Positions 35,712 through 44,355 of a DNA stretch of 64,000 nt are shown here, piece after piece. The stretch comes from Marinihelvus fidelis. GTDB lineage: Bacteria; Pseudomonadota; Gammaproteobacteria; Xanthomonadales; SZUA-36. The position numbers were made by a program, and so were the translations under genes. The stretch is from assembly GCF_008725655.1 (NCBI RefSeq), contig NZ_VYXP01000001.1:248001-312000 (forward strand). Direction: 5' to 3'. Numbering within the stretch: the stretch's first letter is position 1; each line of letters opens with the position of its first letter. A model generated the notes under the pieces. That model saw only the letters and a list, made by a program, of their open reading frames with translations. It had not been told where the DNA came from and ran no database searches.

Positions 35712-36230
35712 CAGCAACGACAGGTCGGACAGGCGTGAGCTGTCGATGTCGAAGTATTCGTACTCTGCGCGGACTTCAACGGAGCTGAAGGTCAGGCGCG
35801 CGCCGATGCCGTAGGCGGGGTCGGTGCCGTCCTGCCCGCTGCCCGCGTCCCAGTCGGCGATGCCGGCCTTGGCGAAGAAGCCGATAAAGCCAAGGTCGAG
35901 GCCGGCCACGCCGAAGCCGGCCAGCGCGCTGGTGTCGTAACTGTAGTGGCGCGTCGAGGTTCCGACGTACGTATCGCTGAAAGTACCGAAATCGATGTAT
36001 TCGCCTTCGATCGCCAGGTTGATGAAGGTGATATCGAAGTTATAGCCGCCAAAGACCTTCCACGCGGAGTCGTCTTCGCTGCCGCAGCAGTCCATATCCA
36101 CGTACGACTGGCCGATACTGCCGCCGATGTAGGCGCCGGAATCGGCGGCCACTGAGCCGCTGAAGAGCAGCGCGGCGAACGGTGCCAGTACCGCGGTCGC
36201 CTTGGTGATTGATTTCGGGTTGAAAGCCAT
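35685..36230 (-). CDS. Outer-membrane beta-barrel protein, 181 aa
   Basis: A signal peptide (residues 1-30, ending FSGSVAADS) is followed by alternating hydrophobic strands of a small outer-membrane barrel: GAYIGGSIGQSYVD, AWKVFGGYNFD, FINLAIEGEYIDFG, LGFIGFFAKAGIADWD, GIGARLTFSSVEVRAEYEYFD and a final strand ending LSIGAAWTF with the terminal aromatic Phe that the assembly machinery recognises. The size fits the OmpA/Ail/OmpW-type eight-stranded barrels. A DCC pair near residue 47 could form a loop disulfide. AAGGAGG precedes the ATG at 36230. The frame stays open far upstream, through the opposite strand of yajQ and deaD, but that is not coding. Confidence 0.85.
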   Translation of the reverse strand: MAFNPKSITKATAVLAPFAALLFSGSVAADSGAYIGGSIGQSYVDMDCCGSEDDSAWKVFGGYNFDITFINLAIEGEYIDFGTFSDTYVGTSTRHYSYDTSALAGFGVAGLDLGFIGFFAKAGIADWDAGSGQDGTDPAYGIGARLTFSSVEVRAEYEYFDIDSSRLSDLSLLSIGAAWTF

Positions 36231-36304
36231 GGTCGTGCCTCCTTGCAGGGGAATGCGGGTTCGTCCGGCGTAGTGTAGCCGGGCAAGATGAACGTTCTCT
36301 GAAT

Positions 36305-36787
36305 TCAGTCGCGGAAGTTCTTGAACTGCAGCGGCAGGCCGTAGTCTTCGGCCTTCAGCGCGGCGATGGCCGTTTGCAGGTCGTCGCGTTTCTTGCCGGT
36401 GACGCGCAGCTGGTCGCCCTGGATCTGCGCTTGGACTTTCAGCTTGGCATCTTTCAGGTGCTTGACCATCTTCTTGGCCTCGGCGGTTTCGATGCCCTCG
36501 CGCAGGGTGATGCCCTGTTTGGCCGTTTTCAGCTGGATGACCGGTTCGCCGCGTTCCAGGCAGCTGATGTCGATGCCGCGCTTGACCAGCTTGTTGCAGA
36601 GGATGTCGTACATCTGGTCGAGCTGGAATTCGGACTCGGTATTCATGCTGACCAGGTTGCCGTCCAGTTCGAAGTTGGAGCCGGTGCCCTTGAAGTCGAA
36701 GCGGGTGGTGACTTCGCGATTGGCCTGGTCCACGGCGTTGCTGAGTTCGTGGTGGTCGAGTTCGGAGACGACGTCGAATGAGGGCAC
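36305..36787 (-). CDS. yajQ: YajQ family nucleotide-binding protein
   Basis: The 160-residue protein matches YajQ/DUF520 over its whole length: PSFDVVSELDHHELSNAVDQANREV, TRFDFKGTGSNFEL, and the C-terminal half with VKHLKDAKLKVQAQIQGDQLRVTGKKRDDLQTAI and LPLQFKNFRD. The fold binds nucleotides and some members bind cyclic di-GMP and act in virulence regulation in Xanthomonas; the role here is not known. I chose the GTG at 36787, behind AGGAA, because YajQ proteins start at PSFD; an ATG at 36814 is possible. It is cytoplasmic, divergent from deaD. Confidence 0.92.
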   Translation of the reverse strand: MPSFDVVSELDHHELSNAVDQANREVTTRFDFKGTGSNFELDGNLVSMNTESEFQLDQMYDILCNKLVKRGIDISCLERGEPVIQLKTAKQGITLREGIETAEAKKMVKHLKDAKLKVQAQIQGDQLRVTGKKRDDLQTAIAALKAEDYGLPLQFKNFRD

Positions 36788-36926
36788 GGGCGGGTTCCTG
36801 GTGGGTAAACGCATATTTTGCCACCATCGCCGGCCAGCGACCATTCGTTGCGCAGTGGCCGGACAAGGTAGAATGGGGGTTCTTACGTCCGACGCTGGCT
36901 TCCTGGCGTCCTGCCCGGGAACCACG

Positions 36927-38777
36927 ATGAGCGAACCGACCCAGCCCGAACTCCGTTTCAGTGACCTTGACCTGCCACCGGCGCTGCTGGCAGCGCTGGA
37001 TGCCGTGGGCTATGAACAGCCTTCGCCGATCCAGGCACAGGCGATCCCCGTACTGCTGGAAGGCCGTGACCTGCTGGGCCACGCGCCCACCGGCACCGGC
37101 AAGACGGCGGCGTTCGCGCTGCCACTGATGTCGCGCATCGACCTGCGCCGCAACGAGGTGCAGGTGCTGGTGCTGGCGCCGACGCGCGAACTGGCCATCC
37201 AGGTCTCGGAGGCATTCCAGCGTTATGCCTCGCAGATGCCCGGCTTCCATGTCATGCCCATCTACGGCGGCCAGGACTATGGCGTGCAGATCCGCCAGCT
37301 CAAGCGCGGCGTGCATGTCGTGGTGGGCACGCCGGGCCGGGTCATGGACCACATGCGCCGCGGCACGCTCAAGCTGGGCGGCCTGAAGGCACTGGTGCTG
37401 GACGAGGCCGACGAGATGCTGCGCATGGGCTTCATCGACGATGTCGAGTGGGTGCTGGAGCAGCTGCCGGAGGAGCGCCAGATTGCGCTGTTCTCGGCCA
37501 CCATGCCGCGCGAGGTCGAGCGCATTGCGCGCCAGCACCTGCGCGAGCCGCGCGAGATTTCCATCAAGGCGAAGACGGCCACGGCGGAAACCATTCGCCA
37601 GCGCTACTGGCTGGTCAGCGGCATGCACAAGCTGGACGCGCTGACACGCATCCTGGAGGCCGAGACCTTCGACGCCATGATCATCTTCGTGCGCACCAAG
37701 ATCGCCACGACCGAGCTGTCGGAGCGGCTGAAAGCCCGCGGTTATGCCGCCGAGGCCCTGAACGGGGATATGCAGCAGCGCCAGCGCGAAGCGATGATTG
37801 CGCGGCTGAAGAAGGGCGACCTGGACATCCTGGTGGCCACCGACGTCGCCGCACGTGGGTTGGACGTTGACCGTATCAGTCACGTCCTCAACTACGACAT
37901 TCCCAACGATACCGAGGCCTATGTCCATCGTATCGGTCGCACCGGCCGGGCGGGGCGCGAAGGTGATGCCATCCTGTTCGTGGCCCCGCGCGAACGCCGC
38001 ATGCTGAAAGCGATTGAGCGTGCGACCCGGCAGGATATCGCGTCGCTCGAGCTGCCTACCGCGGACACGATCAACACCATTCGGGTCGAGAGATTCAAAC
38101 AGTCGATCACCGAGATGATCGACGAAGGTGGCCTGGAGTTCATGCGCAACCTGCTGGGCCAGTACCAGAAAGAACACGAGGTGCCGGCGCTGGAAATCGC
38201 CGCGGCGCTGGCCAAGGCGTCACTGGGTGGCCAGGACCTGTTGCTGGCGCCGGACAAACCCCGGCGTGATCAGTTCGATGACAAACGTGCTCCCGGAAAA
38301 CGTGGCAATGACGCGGAGCGTGGTCCTCGCCGTCAACGCGGCGAACCGGACGAAGGCAGCGAAACCTATCGCATCGAAGTCGGCAAGCGGCACGGCGTCA
38401 AACCGGGCAACATTGTCGGCGCCATCGCCAACGTGGCCGGGCTCGACGGGCGCCTGATCGGGCACATCGATATCCAGTACGACCACAGTTATGTCGATAT
38501 GCCCTCGGGCATGCCGGATGGGATCTACCAGGACCTTCGCAAGCTGAAGATTGCCGGCAAGCGCCTGGACATCACCCGCCAGGGCGAGGCACCCGCGGTC
38601 GATAGCCGGCCGGAGAAGCCAGGCCACCGCAAACCGGTAAAGCCCGAACACCACGGCAAGCCCAGGAAAAAGGCCGGTGGCTTTAAAAAGAAAGGCGGCG
38701 AGTTCGCCAAAAAGCCGGGTAAACGGAAGCCGGGCAAGAAGAATGCGGGGCCTCCCGGAAAGAAGCCCCGCGGCTAG
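36927..38777 (+). CDS. deaD: DEAD-box RNA helicase, CsdA/DeaD type
   Basis: This 616-residue ATP-dependent RNA helicase has the Q motif (GYEQPSPIQAQAIP), motif I (APTGTGKT), Ia, the LDEADEM box (motif II), SAT (motif III), VARGLDV-type motif V (ATDVAARGLDVDRI) and VI (HRIGRTGRAGREG). After the helicase core comes a DbpA-like RNA-binding domain (about 480-555, with RIEVGKRHGVKPGNIVGAIAN) and a Lys/Gly/Pro-rich basic tail. That architecture matches E. coli CsdA/DeaD, which acts in ribosome assembly and cold adaptation. The ATG at 36927 begins the conserved region; the reading frame extends upstream through yajQ antisense, which is not coding. Confidence 0.95.
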   Translation: MSEPTQPELRFSDLDLPPALLAALDAVGYEQPSPIQAQAIPVLLEGRDLLGHAPTGTGKTAAFALPLMSRIDLRRNEVQVLVLAPTRELAIQVSEAFQRYASQMPGFHVMPIYGGQDYGVQIRQLKRGVHVVVGTPGRVMDHMRRGTLKLGGLKALVLDEADEMLRMGFIDDVEWVLEQLPEERQIALFSATMPREVERIARQHLREPREISIKAKTATAETIRQRYWLVSGMHKLDALTRILEAETFDAMIIFVRTKIATTELSERLKARGYAAEALNGDMQQRQREAMIARLKKGDLDILVATDVAARGLDVDRISHVLNYDIPNDTEAYVHRIGRTGRAGREGDAILFVAPRERRMLKAIERATRQDIASLELPTADTINTIRVERFKQSITEMIDEGGLEFMRNLLGQYQKEHEVPALEIAAALAKASLGGQDLLLAPDKPRRDQFDDKRAPGKRGNDAERGPRRQRGEPDEGSETYRIEVGKRHGVKPGNIVGAIANVAGLDGRLIGHIDIQYDHSYVDMPSGMPDGIYQDLRKLKIAGKRLDITRQGEAPAVDSRPEKPGHRKPVKPEHHGKPRKKAGGFKKKGGEFAKKPGKRKPGKKNAGPPGKKPRG

Positions 38778-38789
38778 GTTTGTGCCGAG

Positions 38790-39803
38790 TCAGGCGCCGG
38801 GATAGGGGTCCAGCGTTTCGATCGAGCCGTCTTCACGGTGCGTCAGTTTCGCCATTTTCACGCAGCGCAGGTGGGTCACCCCTTCTGACAGTGTCGAGTC
38901 GTGGTAAAACAGCCACCACTGGCCTTCAAACTCTGCGATTGAGTGGTGCGTGGTCCAGCCCACCACCGGCGTCATGATGGCCCCGCCGTAGGTAAACGGC
39001 CCGTAGGGGTTGTCGGCAGTGGCGTAGCACAGCCGGTGCGTGTCGCCGGTGGAGTAAGAGAAGTAGTAGCGGCCCTGGTGTTTGTACACCCAGGCGGCCT
39101 CGAAAAAGCGGCGATCGTTGTCTCCGGCCAGCAGCGGCTCGCCGTTCTCATCCAGGATCAGGATCTCCCGCGGCGGCTCGGCAAACGAGACCATGTCGGC
39201 GGCCATGCGTGCGACGATGGGGCCGAAGGCCGGTTCGTCGTCGGCGCGCAGGTCGTTGGCCTCGTCGTAGACGTGGTCGCGGTATTTCTGCAGCTGGCCG
39301 CCCCACAGGCCGCCGAAGTACATGTAGAACTCGCCGTCGTCGTCCTCGAATACGGCCGGGTCGATGGAGTAGCTGCCGTCGATGGCGGAGGGCTCCGGCG
39401 TGAACGGGCCGGCCGGCGAATCACCCACCGCGGCGCCGATCTGGAAGATGCCATCGGCCCGCTTGGCCGGAAAGTAGAAGTAGTACTTGCCGTTGCGGCA
39501 GGCCGCGTCCGGCGCCCACATCTGCCGTTCGGCCCAGAGCACATCGTCGACATGCAGGGCCACGCCATGGTCGGTGACCTCGCCGCCGGGGCGGTCCATC
39601 GACAGCACGTGGTAGTCCTCCATGCCGAAGTGGTCGCCGTTGTCATTGAAGGGGATGCCGGCCTCGATGTCATGCGACGGGTAGATCCAGATGCGGCCCT
39701 CGAACACGTGCGCGGACGGGTCGGCGGTGTAAATGTGCTCTACCAGCGGCTGCGACAGCGCGTGGGCTTTCAGGTGTTCCAGGTCATCTTGGACTTCGGA
39801 CAT
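38790..39803 (-). CDS. Cytoplasmic glycoside hydrolase family 43 protein
   Basis: GH43 enzymes are five-bladed beta-propellers that cleave arabinose- or xylose-containing glycosides with inversion. The three acidic residues expected are present: D28 (base, YTADPS), D148 (pKa modulator, SIDPAVFED) and E235 (acid, FFEAAWVY). The blade repeats MWAPDA, YFYFPA, MYFGG, YYFSYS and WWLFYH are typical. There is no signal peptide, so it acts inside on imported oligosaccharides. The ATG at 39803 follows TTGGAG; an upstream TTG at 39815 is less likely. Its substrate cannot be assigned from sequence. It is convergent with deaD with a 12-base gap. Confidence 0.9.
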   Translation of the reverse strand: MSEVQDDLEHLKAHALSQPLVEHIYTADPSAHVFEGRIWIYPSHDIEAGIPFNDNGDHFGMEDYHVLSMDRPGGEVTDHGVALHVDDVLWAERQMWAPDAACRNGKYYFYFPAKRADGIFQIGAAVGDSPAGPFTPEPSAIDGSYSIDPAVFEDDDGEFYMYFGGLWGGQLQKYRDHVYDEANDLRADDEPAFGPIVARMAADMVSFAEPPREILILDENGEPLLAGDNDRRFFEAAWVYKHQGRYYFSYSTGDTHRLCYATADNPYGPFTYGGAIMTPVVGWTTHHSIAEFEGQWWLFYHDSTLSEGVTHLRCVKMAKLTHREDGSIETLDPYPGA

Positions 39804-39891
39804 GGGGGTCTCCAACGTTGTTTTATTCTGAAAGCTGGGATTCTACGGTGAATGACGCATAATTTGCGGTTTGCGGGGAAATGGCCAGGCG

Positions 39892-40809
39892 ATGGACAGG
39901 AAAGACAAACGCGGGATTCTCTTGGCGCTATCGGGGTTCAGCATGTTCTCGATCGGCGACCTGCTGATCAAGTTCCTGGCCGAGGACGGCTTCGCGCCGC
40001 AGGAAATCGCCTTCTACCTGCAGCTGTTCTTCCTGCCGATGCTGCTGTTGCTGTCGCCCTGGCTGGGGGGTATTAACGCGGCGCTGCGCACGAAGAACCT
40101 GGGCCTGCACCTGGCGCGCTCGCTGTGCGGCGTGCTGATTTTCTTCATGATGATCACCGGTTTCGACAGGCTCGGGCTGGCCATGTCCTATACGCTGATC
40201 TTTGCCGGGCCGTTTTTCGCCACGGTGCTGTCGGCGCTGTTCCTGAAGGACAAGGTCGGGCGTTATCGCTGGATCACGCTGGCGACCGGCTTTATCGGCA
40301 TCCTGGTGGTGCTGCGCCCCAGTACCGACAACCTGGACCCGACGGCGCTGGGCATCCTGCTGGCGGCGTTCCTGTTTGCCGTCACCACCATCCTGGCGCG
40401 GCGCATCGGCGAGCATGAACCGCTCCTGGCGTTTTCGCTGTTCGGCTCCGTTGTTTCCATGACTGTATTCGCCGGCCTGACCTTCTGGGACGGCGAGGCG
40501 AATATCCCGGTGGGCCGGCAATGGGGACTGCTGGCGCTGATCGGCGCCTTCCACGTGACCGGCAGCCTGATGACCGCGCGCGCGTTCTCGATGACTGAAA
40601 CCGCCCTGGTGGCGCCGTTCCATTACGTCCAGTTGCTGTGGGGCACGCTGTTCGGCGTGCTGATTTTCTCCACGGTGCCGGATGTCTGGACCGCGCTCGG
40701 CGCCAGCATCATCGTCATGAGCGGCCTGTTCCTGATCTACCGCGAGTACGTGCGTCACCGCATGCTGACGGCCGGCGTGACTTCGCACGGCGGCTTCGGC
40801 CAGGACTGA
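39892..40809 (+). CDS. EamA/DMT-type transporter, 305 aa
   Basis: A ten-helix drug/metabolite transporter made of two EamA repeats: the first from about 10-140 (GILLALSGFSMFSIGDLLIKFL then ARSLCGVLIFFMMITGFD and SYTLIFAGPFFATVLSALFLKD) and the second from about 150-285 (TLATGFIGILVVLRP then FLFAVTTILARR, FGSVVSMTVFAGLTF, FHVTGSLMTARAFS, and LWGTLFGVLIFSTVPD). The proteins export or import small metabolites across the inner membrane; the substrate is unknown. The ATG at 39892 gives the usual short N-terminus. It follows the GH43 gene in divergent orientation. Confidence 0.9.
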   Translation: MDRKDKRGILLALSGFSMFSIGDLLIKFLAEDGFAPQEIAFYLQLFFLPMLLLLSPWLGGINAALRTKNLGLHLARSLCGVLIFFMMITGFDRLGLAMSYTLIFAGPFFATVLSALFLKDKVGRYRWITLATGFIGILVVLRPSTDNLDPTALGILLAAFLFAVTTILARRIGEHEPLLAFSLFGSVVSMTVFAGLTFWDGEANIPVGRQWGLLALIGAFHVTGSLMTARAFSMTETALVAPFHYVQLLWGTLFGVLIFSTVPDVWTALGASIIVMSGLFLIYREYVRHRMLTAGVTSHGGFGQD

Positions 40810-40820
40810 GCGGGCTCGTT

Positions 40821-40826
40821 TATACT
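40821..40826 (+). promoter_or_regulatory. -10-like TATACT before the ThuA-like gene
   Basis: TATACT lies about 20 bases before the ATG. No convincing -35 box is seen at the right distance. Confidence 0.3.
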
Positions 40827-40845
40827 CGGCAGAAATTCCAACCCC

Positions 40846-41643
40846 ATGGCTCGAGAAAAACACATGCCCAGACTGATCCGCTTCGCCCTCATCGCCACGT
40901 TTGCGCTGGCGCTCCCGCTCACCACGCTGGCCGGGGACGGCCCGTCGAAGGCCGTGTTTGTATACGGCGGCTGGGATGGTCACGCGCCCAAGCGCTTCCG
41001 CGACCTGGTGGTGCCGTGGCTGGAGTCCGAGGGCTTCGAGGTGACGGTCTCCGACTCGCTGGACATCTATGCCGATGCATCGGTCATGGCGGAAGTCGAC
41101 CTGGTCGTGCACCTGTGGACGCAGGGCGAGATCACGAAAGAACAGTTCGAGCCGCTGCGTAACGCGGTACAGGAGCGTGGCGTCGGGCTGGCCGGCTGGC
41201 ACGGCGGCCTGGGCGACTCCTTCCATCGCAACCAGGAGTTCGAGTACATGGTCGGCGGCCAGTGGGTGCGTCACCCGGGCAACGACGGCGTGCGCTTCAC
41301 CGTGAACATCATCGACCACGACGATCCGATCACGGCCGGCCTGGATGATTTCGAGGTGGAGACCGAGCAGTACTACATGCACGTCGACCCCAACAACCAC
41401 GTGCTGGCCACCACGTCCTTCGTGACTGATTTCGAGCCCTGGGTGAAGGGCACGACGATGCCGATCAGCTGGACACGAATGCACGGCAATGGCCGCGTGT
41501 TCTACACCGCCCTGGGCCACCAGCCCGAGGTCTTTGACGTGCCCGAGGCGTTCACGATGCTCAAACGCGGCATCCTCTGGGCCAGCCGCAGCAAGTACGA
41601 AGACACGCCGGACCTGGTCTCACCCGTCTACCCGGTGGAATAG
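40846..41643 (+). CDS. Exported ThuA-like domain protein
   Basis: Signal peptide: RLIRFALIATFALALPLTTLAGD. The mature part is a ThuA-like (class I glutamine-amidotransferase-like) domain: VFVYGGWDGHAPKRFRD, ADVLVVHLWTQGEITKEQ, VQERGVGLAGWHGGLGDSF, and a C-terminal GNGRVFYTALGHQPEVFDVPE with the conserved GH. ThuA proteins are linked to trehalose and other disaccharide or inositol-glycoside metabolism and often accompany Gfo/Idh/MocA and DUF1080 proteins, but their reaction is not settled. The ATG at 40846 and one at 40864 are both possible. It fits the carbohydrate theme of this half of the window. Confidence 0.85.
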   Translation: MAREKHMPRLIRFALIATFALALPLTTLAGDGPSKAVFVYGGWDGHAPKRFRDLVVPWLESEGFEVTVSDSLDIYADASVMAEVDLVVHLWTQGEITKEQFEPLRNAVQERGVGLAGWHGGLGDSFHRNQEFEYMVGGQWVRHPGNDGVRFTVNIIDHDDPITAGLDDFEVETEQYYMHVDPNNHVLATTSFVTDFEPWVKGTTMPISWTRMHGNGRVFYTALGHQPEVFDVPEAFTMLKRGILWASRSKYEDTPDLVSPVYPVE

Positions 41644-41658
41644 GCGCCGTTCAGGCGC

Positions 41659-41681
41659 GGCCGCCGGGTCAGCCGGCGGCC
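41659..41681. terminator. Hairpin between convergent genes covering a stop codon
   Basis: GGCCGCCGG (41659-41667) and CCGGCGGCC (41673-41681) form a perfect 9-base stem; the FMN-reductase stop codon (41669-41671) sits in its loop. No U-tract is present. Confidence 0.55.
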
Positions 41682-42211
41682 CATTCGATATAGCCGTTGA
41701 TGAGCCGGTCGAGGCGCTTGCGCGTGTCCTCGTCGGCGAGTTCGCCTGCATCGTCAAAGGCCTTGTGCGCGGTGCCCAGCGCGAACTCGGGTGCGCAATA
41801 GACCGGGGTCAGGGTGGCCGCGAGCACGTTTTTCAGATGCGCCTGCATGCGTACGCCGCCGGTCACGCTCATCGACGCGCTCAGGATCACGGTCGGCTTA
41901 CCGACCAGCACCGATTTGTAGCCAGGGCGCGAGGCCCAGTCGATGGCGTTCTTCAGCACGCCGGGGATGCCGTAGTTGTACTCCGGTGACACCAGCACCA
42001 GGCCGTCGGCCTTGTCGATGGCGTCTTTGAGCGCGGCCACGGGGCCGGGCTTGTCATCGCCGTCCAGGTCCTGGTTGTAGAGCGGCAGCGTGCCGATGTC
42101 GAAATGATTCACGGTTGCGCCGGCATCTGCAGCGCAGCGGGTGGCGGCGCCCAGTAAGCTGGTATTGAAGGATTCCGCCCGCAGGCTGCCACTGATACCC
42201 AATAGGTTCAT
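41669..42211 (-). CDS. NADPH-dependent FMN reductase / quinone reductase family protein
   Basis: The 180-residue protein has the flavodoxin-like fold of this family. MNLLGISGSLRAESFNTSLL binds the FMN phosphate, and LVLVSPEYNYGIPGVLKNAIDWASRP is the signature loop over the isoalloxazine. Relatives (YieF/ChrR-type) reduce quinones, chromate or azo dyes and act in oxidative-stress defence. It is cytoplasmic. The ATG at 42211 is the only sensible start; ATGs further upstream lie in a non-conserved region. It is divergent from ybiI, 47 bp apart. Confidence 0.9.
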   Translation of the reverse strand: MNLLGISGSLRAESFNTSLLGAATRCAADAGATVNHFDIGTLPLYNQDLDGDDKPGPVAALKDAIDKADGLVLVSPEYNYGIPGVLKNAIDWASRPGYKSVLVGKPTVILSASMSVTGGVRMQAHLKNVLAATLTPVYCAPEFALGTAHKAFDDAGELADEDTRKRLDRLINGYIEWAAG

Positions 42212-42258
42212 AATGTCGTGTCCGGAAATTGATACTGGTAGGAGGCAACAGTCTACGT

Positions 42259-42525
42259 ATGGCTGGAGGGTTTGCAAAAGACGGCGCCGTGCAGGACCAG
42301 ATCGACGCCACCGTGGAAGATGCGGTCAACCGCTCCCGGCAGGGCCTGCCGCGTGGTGAAAGCCGCCGTGAATGCGAGGAGTGCGGCGAGGCGATTCCCG
42401 AGGCGCGCCGACAGGCGCTGCCCGGCGTTCGCCTGTGCGTGGCCTGCCAGGCCGAGCAGGACAAGATCTCCGGGCCGTTTAGTGGTTATAACCGCCGCGG
42501 CAGCAAGGACAGCCAGCTGCGCTAA
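42259..42525 (+). CDS. ybiI: YbiI, DksA/TraR-type zinc-finger protein
   Basis: The 88-residue protein aligns from end to end with E. coli YbiI: MAGGFAKDGAVQDQIDATVEDAV near the start, a four-cysteine zinc finger (C39, C42, C60, C63; CEECGEAIPEARRQALPGVRLC) and the C-terminal SGYNRRGSKDSQLR tail, which is nearly identical to YbiI. DksA/TraR proteins contact RNA polymerase, but YbiI itself has no settled function. The ATG at 42259 is at the conserved start; GGAGG lies 14 bases upstream, somewhat far. Confidence 0.93.
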   Translation: MAGGFAKDGAVQDQIDATVEDAVNRSRQGLPRGESRRECEECGEAIPEARRQALPGVRLCVACQAEQDKISGPFSGYNRRGSKDSQLR

Positions 42526-42595
42526 TTCGCGTTAACCCCGTTTCCGTGTCTGCTCCGTCTTAACAGGTGAACCACTGCCTGAAAGGAGTACGACC

Positions 42596-44305
42596 ATGAT
42601 CGCCATTCAACGAACCCTTGTTGCCATCGGTGTGGCCGCCGCCGTTGCCGCCTGTTCGGAGTCCGCGCCGGAGCGGCGGCAGGCGGAATCGGAGCGGCCC
42701 GAGCCTGCGACAGTGACCGAAATGCGGGCTCACGAGCCTGACGCTAACGAGCCCAGTCCGGCGCTATCGGGTATTGCCCTGAAGCCGTCGAGCCCGGCGG
42801 ATCGTCATTGGCCGAACGAGAGCCCGCCTTCCGCGCCGCCACGGTCCCCCGAACCGGGCTACCACGGGCCGGCACAGGACCGTGAAAACTACGCCGACTT
42901 TGACGATAACGGCGTCGTGCTGGCCCGTCTCCAGCCTGTCTCCACCTTCAGTATCGACGTCGACACCGGTGCCTACAGCAACGTGCGGCGTTTCCTGAAT
43001 GAAGGCCGGTTGCCGCCACCCAACGCGGTGCGCACCGAGGAACTGGTCAACTACTTCAGCTACGACTACCCGGCAGAGCCCCGCCCCGGAGAGCCGTTCA
43101 GCCTGGCCACCGAACTCGGTGCCAGCCCCTGGCATGAAGGCCGTCACCTGCTGCAGGTGGGCCTGCGTGCGAATGAACCCGGGGGCGGCGACGTACCGGC
43201 CAGCAACCTGGTGTTCCTGGTGGATGTTTCCGGTTCGATGGATAGCCCGGATAAGCTGGGCCTGCTGAAGACGGCACTGAAAATGCTCAGCCGACAACTG
43301 GATGCCGACGACCGCGTCAGCATCGTGGTGTATGCCGGTGCCTCCGGCGTGGTGCTGGAGCCGACGGCCGGCAACGATACCGGCGCCATCGAACGGGCCC
43401 TGGACCAGTTGCAGGCCGGCGGCGGCACGAACGGCGCGGCGGGTATCGAACTCGCTTACCGCCTGGCGCGCCAGGCGTTTATCGACGGCGGCATCAATCG
43501 CATCCTGCTGGCCACCGACGGTGACTTCAATGTCGGTATGACTGATTTCGAGAGCCTGAAGCAGCGGGTCAGCCGCGAGCGGGAGAGTGGCGTCAGCCTG
43601 ACCACGCTGGGATTCGGGCGGGGCAACTACAACGACCACCTGATGGAGCAACTCGCCGATTCCGGCGACGGTAATCACGCCTATATCGACACACTGAACG
43701 AGGCCCGCAAGGTGCTCGTGGACGAGATGTCCTCGACGCTGCAGACGGTGGCCCGGGATGTGAAGATCCAGGTTGAGTTCAACCCACGGGTGGTGCGCGA
43801 ATACCGCCTGGTGGGGTACGAGAACCGGGCACTGGCCGCCGAGGATTTCAATAATGACCGCGTGGATGCCGGCGAGATTGGTGCGGGCCACACGGTCACA
43901 GCGCTGTACGAACTCAGCCTGGTGAACGGCGGCACCCCGGCCGTCGACCCGCTGCGCTACGGACAGCAGGGAATGCCGGCACCGTTGAATAGCGAGTTTG
44001 ACGATGAACTGGCCTTCGTCAAACTGCGCTACAAGGCGCCTGGTGAAGACCGCAGTGTGCTGATGAGTCGCCCGGTGTTCAGCCGTGACCGGGTCGAGGA
44101 CCCTGCGGATCACTCCGAGGATTTCCGTTTTGCCGTGGCCGTGGCCGGTTTTTCACAACTGTTGCGGAACAATACCGCCATTGCCGACTTCGACTTTGAC
44201 GGGGTCCTGGCCCTGGCCACCCCGGCACGGGGTGCCGATCCGTTTGGCTATCGAAGTGAGTTTCTCAACCTGGTCCGCACCGCGCAGGTGCTGAGCCAGC
44301 GGTAA
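42596..44305 (+). CDS. vWA-domain lipoprotein of the YfbK type
   Basis: The N-terminus ends in a lipobox AVAAC with C20 as the acylated residue, so it is a lipoprotein. The next 80 residues are Pro/Glu-rich and probably a flexible spacer. Then comes the vWA module typical of the YfbK family: PVSTFSIDVDTGAYSNVRRF and the PNAVRTEELVNYF region, followed by the vWA domain with the metal-binding D210-V-S212-G-S214 motif and TDGDFNVGMTD, and a C-terminal DUF3520-type region ending RTAQVLSQR. Family function is unknown. A GAAAGGAGT ribosome-binding site precedes the ATG. The next gene is convergent. Confidence 0.9.
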   Translation: MIAIQRTLVAIGVAAAVAACSESAPERRQAESERPEPATVTEMRAHEPDANEPSPALSGIALKPSSPADRHWPNESPPSAPPRSPEPGYHGPAQDRENYADFDDNGVVLARLQPVSTFSIDVDTGAYSNVRRFLNEGRLPPPNAVRTEELVNYFSYDYPAEPRPGEPFSLATELGASPWHEGRHLLQVGLRANEPGGGDVPASNLVFLVDVSGSMDSPDKLGLLKTALKMLSRQLDADDRVSIVVYAGASGVVLEPTAGNDTGAIERALDQLQAGGGTNGAAGIELAYRLARQAFIDGGINRILLATDGDFNVGMTDFESLKQRVSRERESGVSLTTLGFGRGNYNDHLMEQLADSGDGNHAYIDTLNEARKVLVDEMSSTLQTVARDVKIQVEFNPRVVREYRLVGYENRALAAEDFNNDRVDAGEIGAGHTVTALYELSLVNGGTPAVDPLRYGQQGMPAPLNSEFDDELAFVKLRYKAPGEDRSVLMSRPVFSRDRVEDPADHSEDFRFAVAVAGFSQLLRNNTAIADFDFDGVLALATPARGADPFGYRSEFLNLVRTAQVLSQR

Positions 44306-44314
44306 GCGTGACTG

Positions 44315-44342
44315 ACGGCCGGCCACGTGGGTGGCCGGCCGT
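44315..44342. terminator. Perfect 12-base hairpin between convergent genes
   Basis: ACGGCCGGCCAC (44315-44326), a GTGG loop, then the exact complement GTGGCCGGCCGT (44331-44342). It occupies most of the gap between the vWA lipoprotein and the beta-helix gene. There is no U-tract. Confidence 0.65.
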
Positions 44343-44355
44343 GAACGACAAAGCT

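Noticed and set aside
35685-38177. Apparent fusion of the outer-membrane barrel with upstream sequence
   Set aside because: The frame is open by chance through the antisense of yajQ and deaD. The barrel has its own signal peptide, ATG and AAGGAGG at 36230.
39928-41520. Antisense open frame of 530 codons opposite the DMT and ThuA genes
   Set aside because: It crosses two real plus-strand genes and their gap, with His/Gln/Arg-rich composition typical of a shadow frame.
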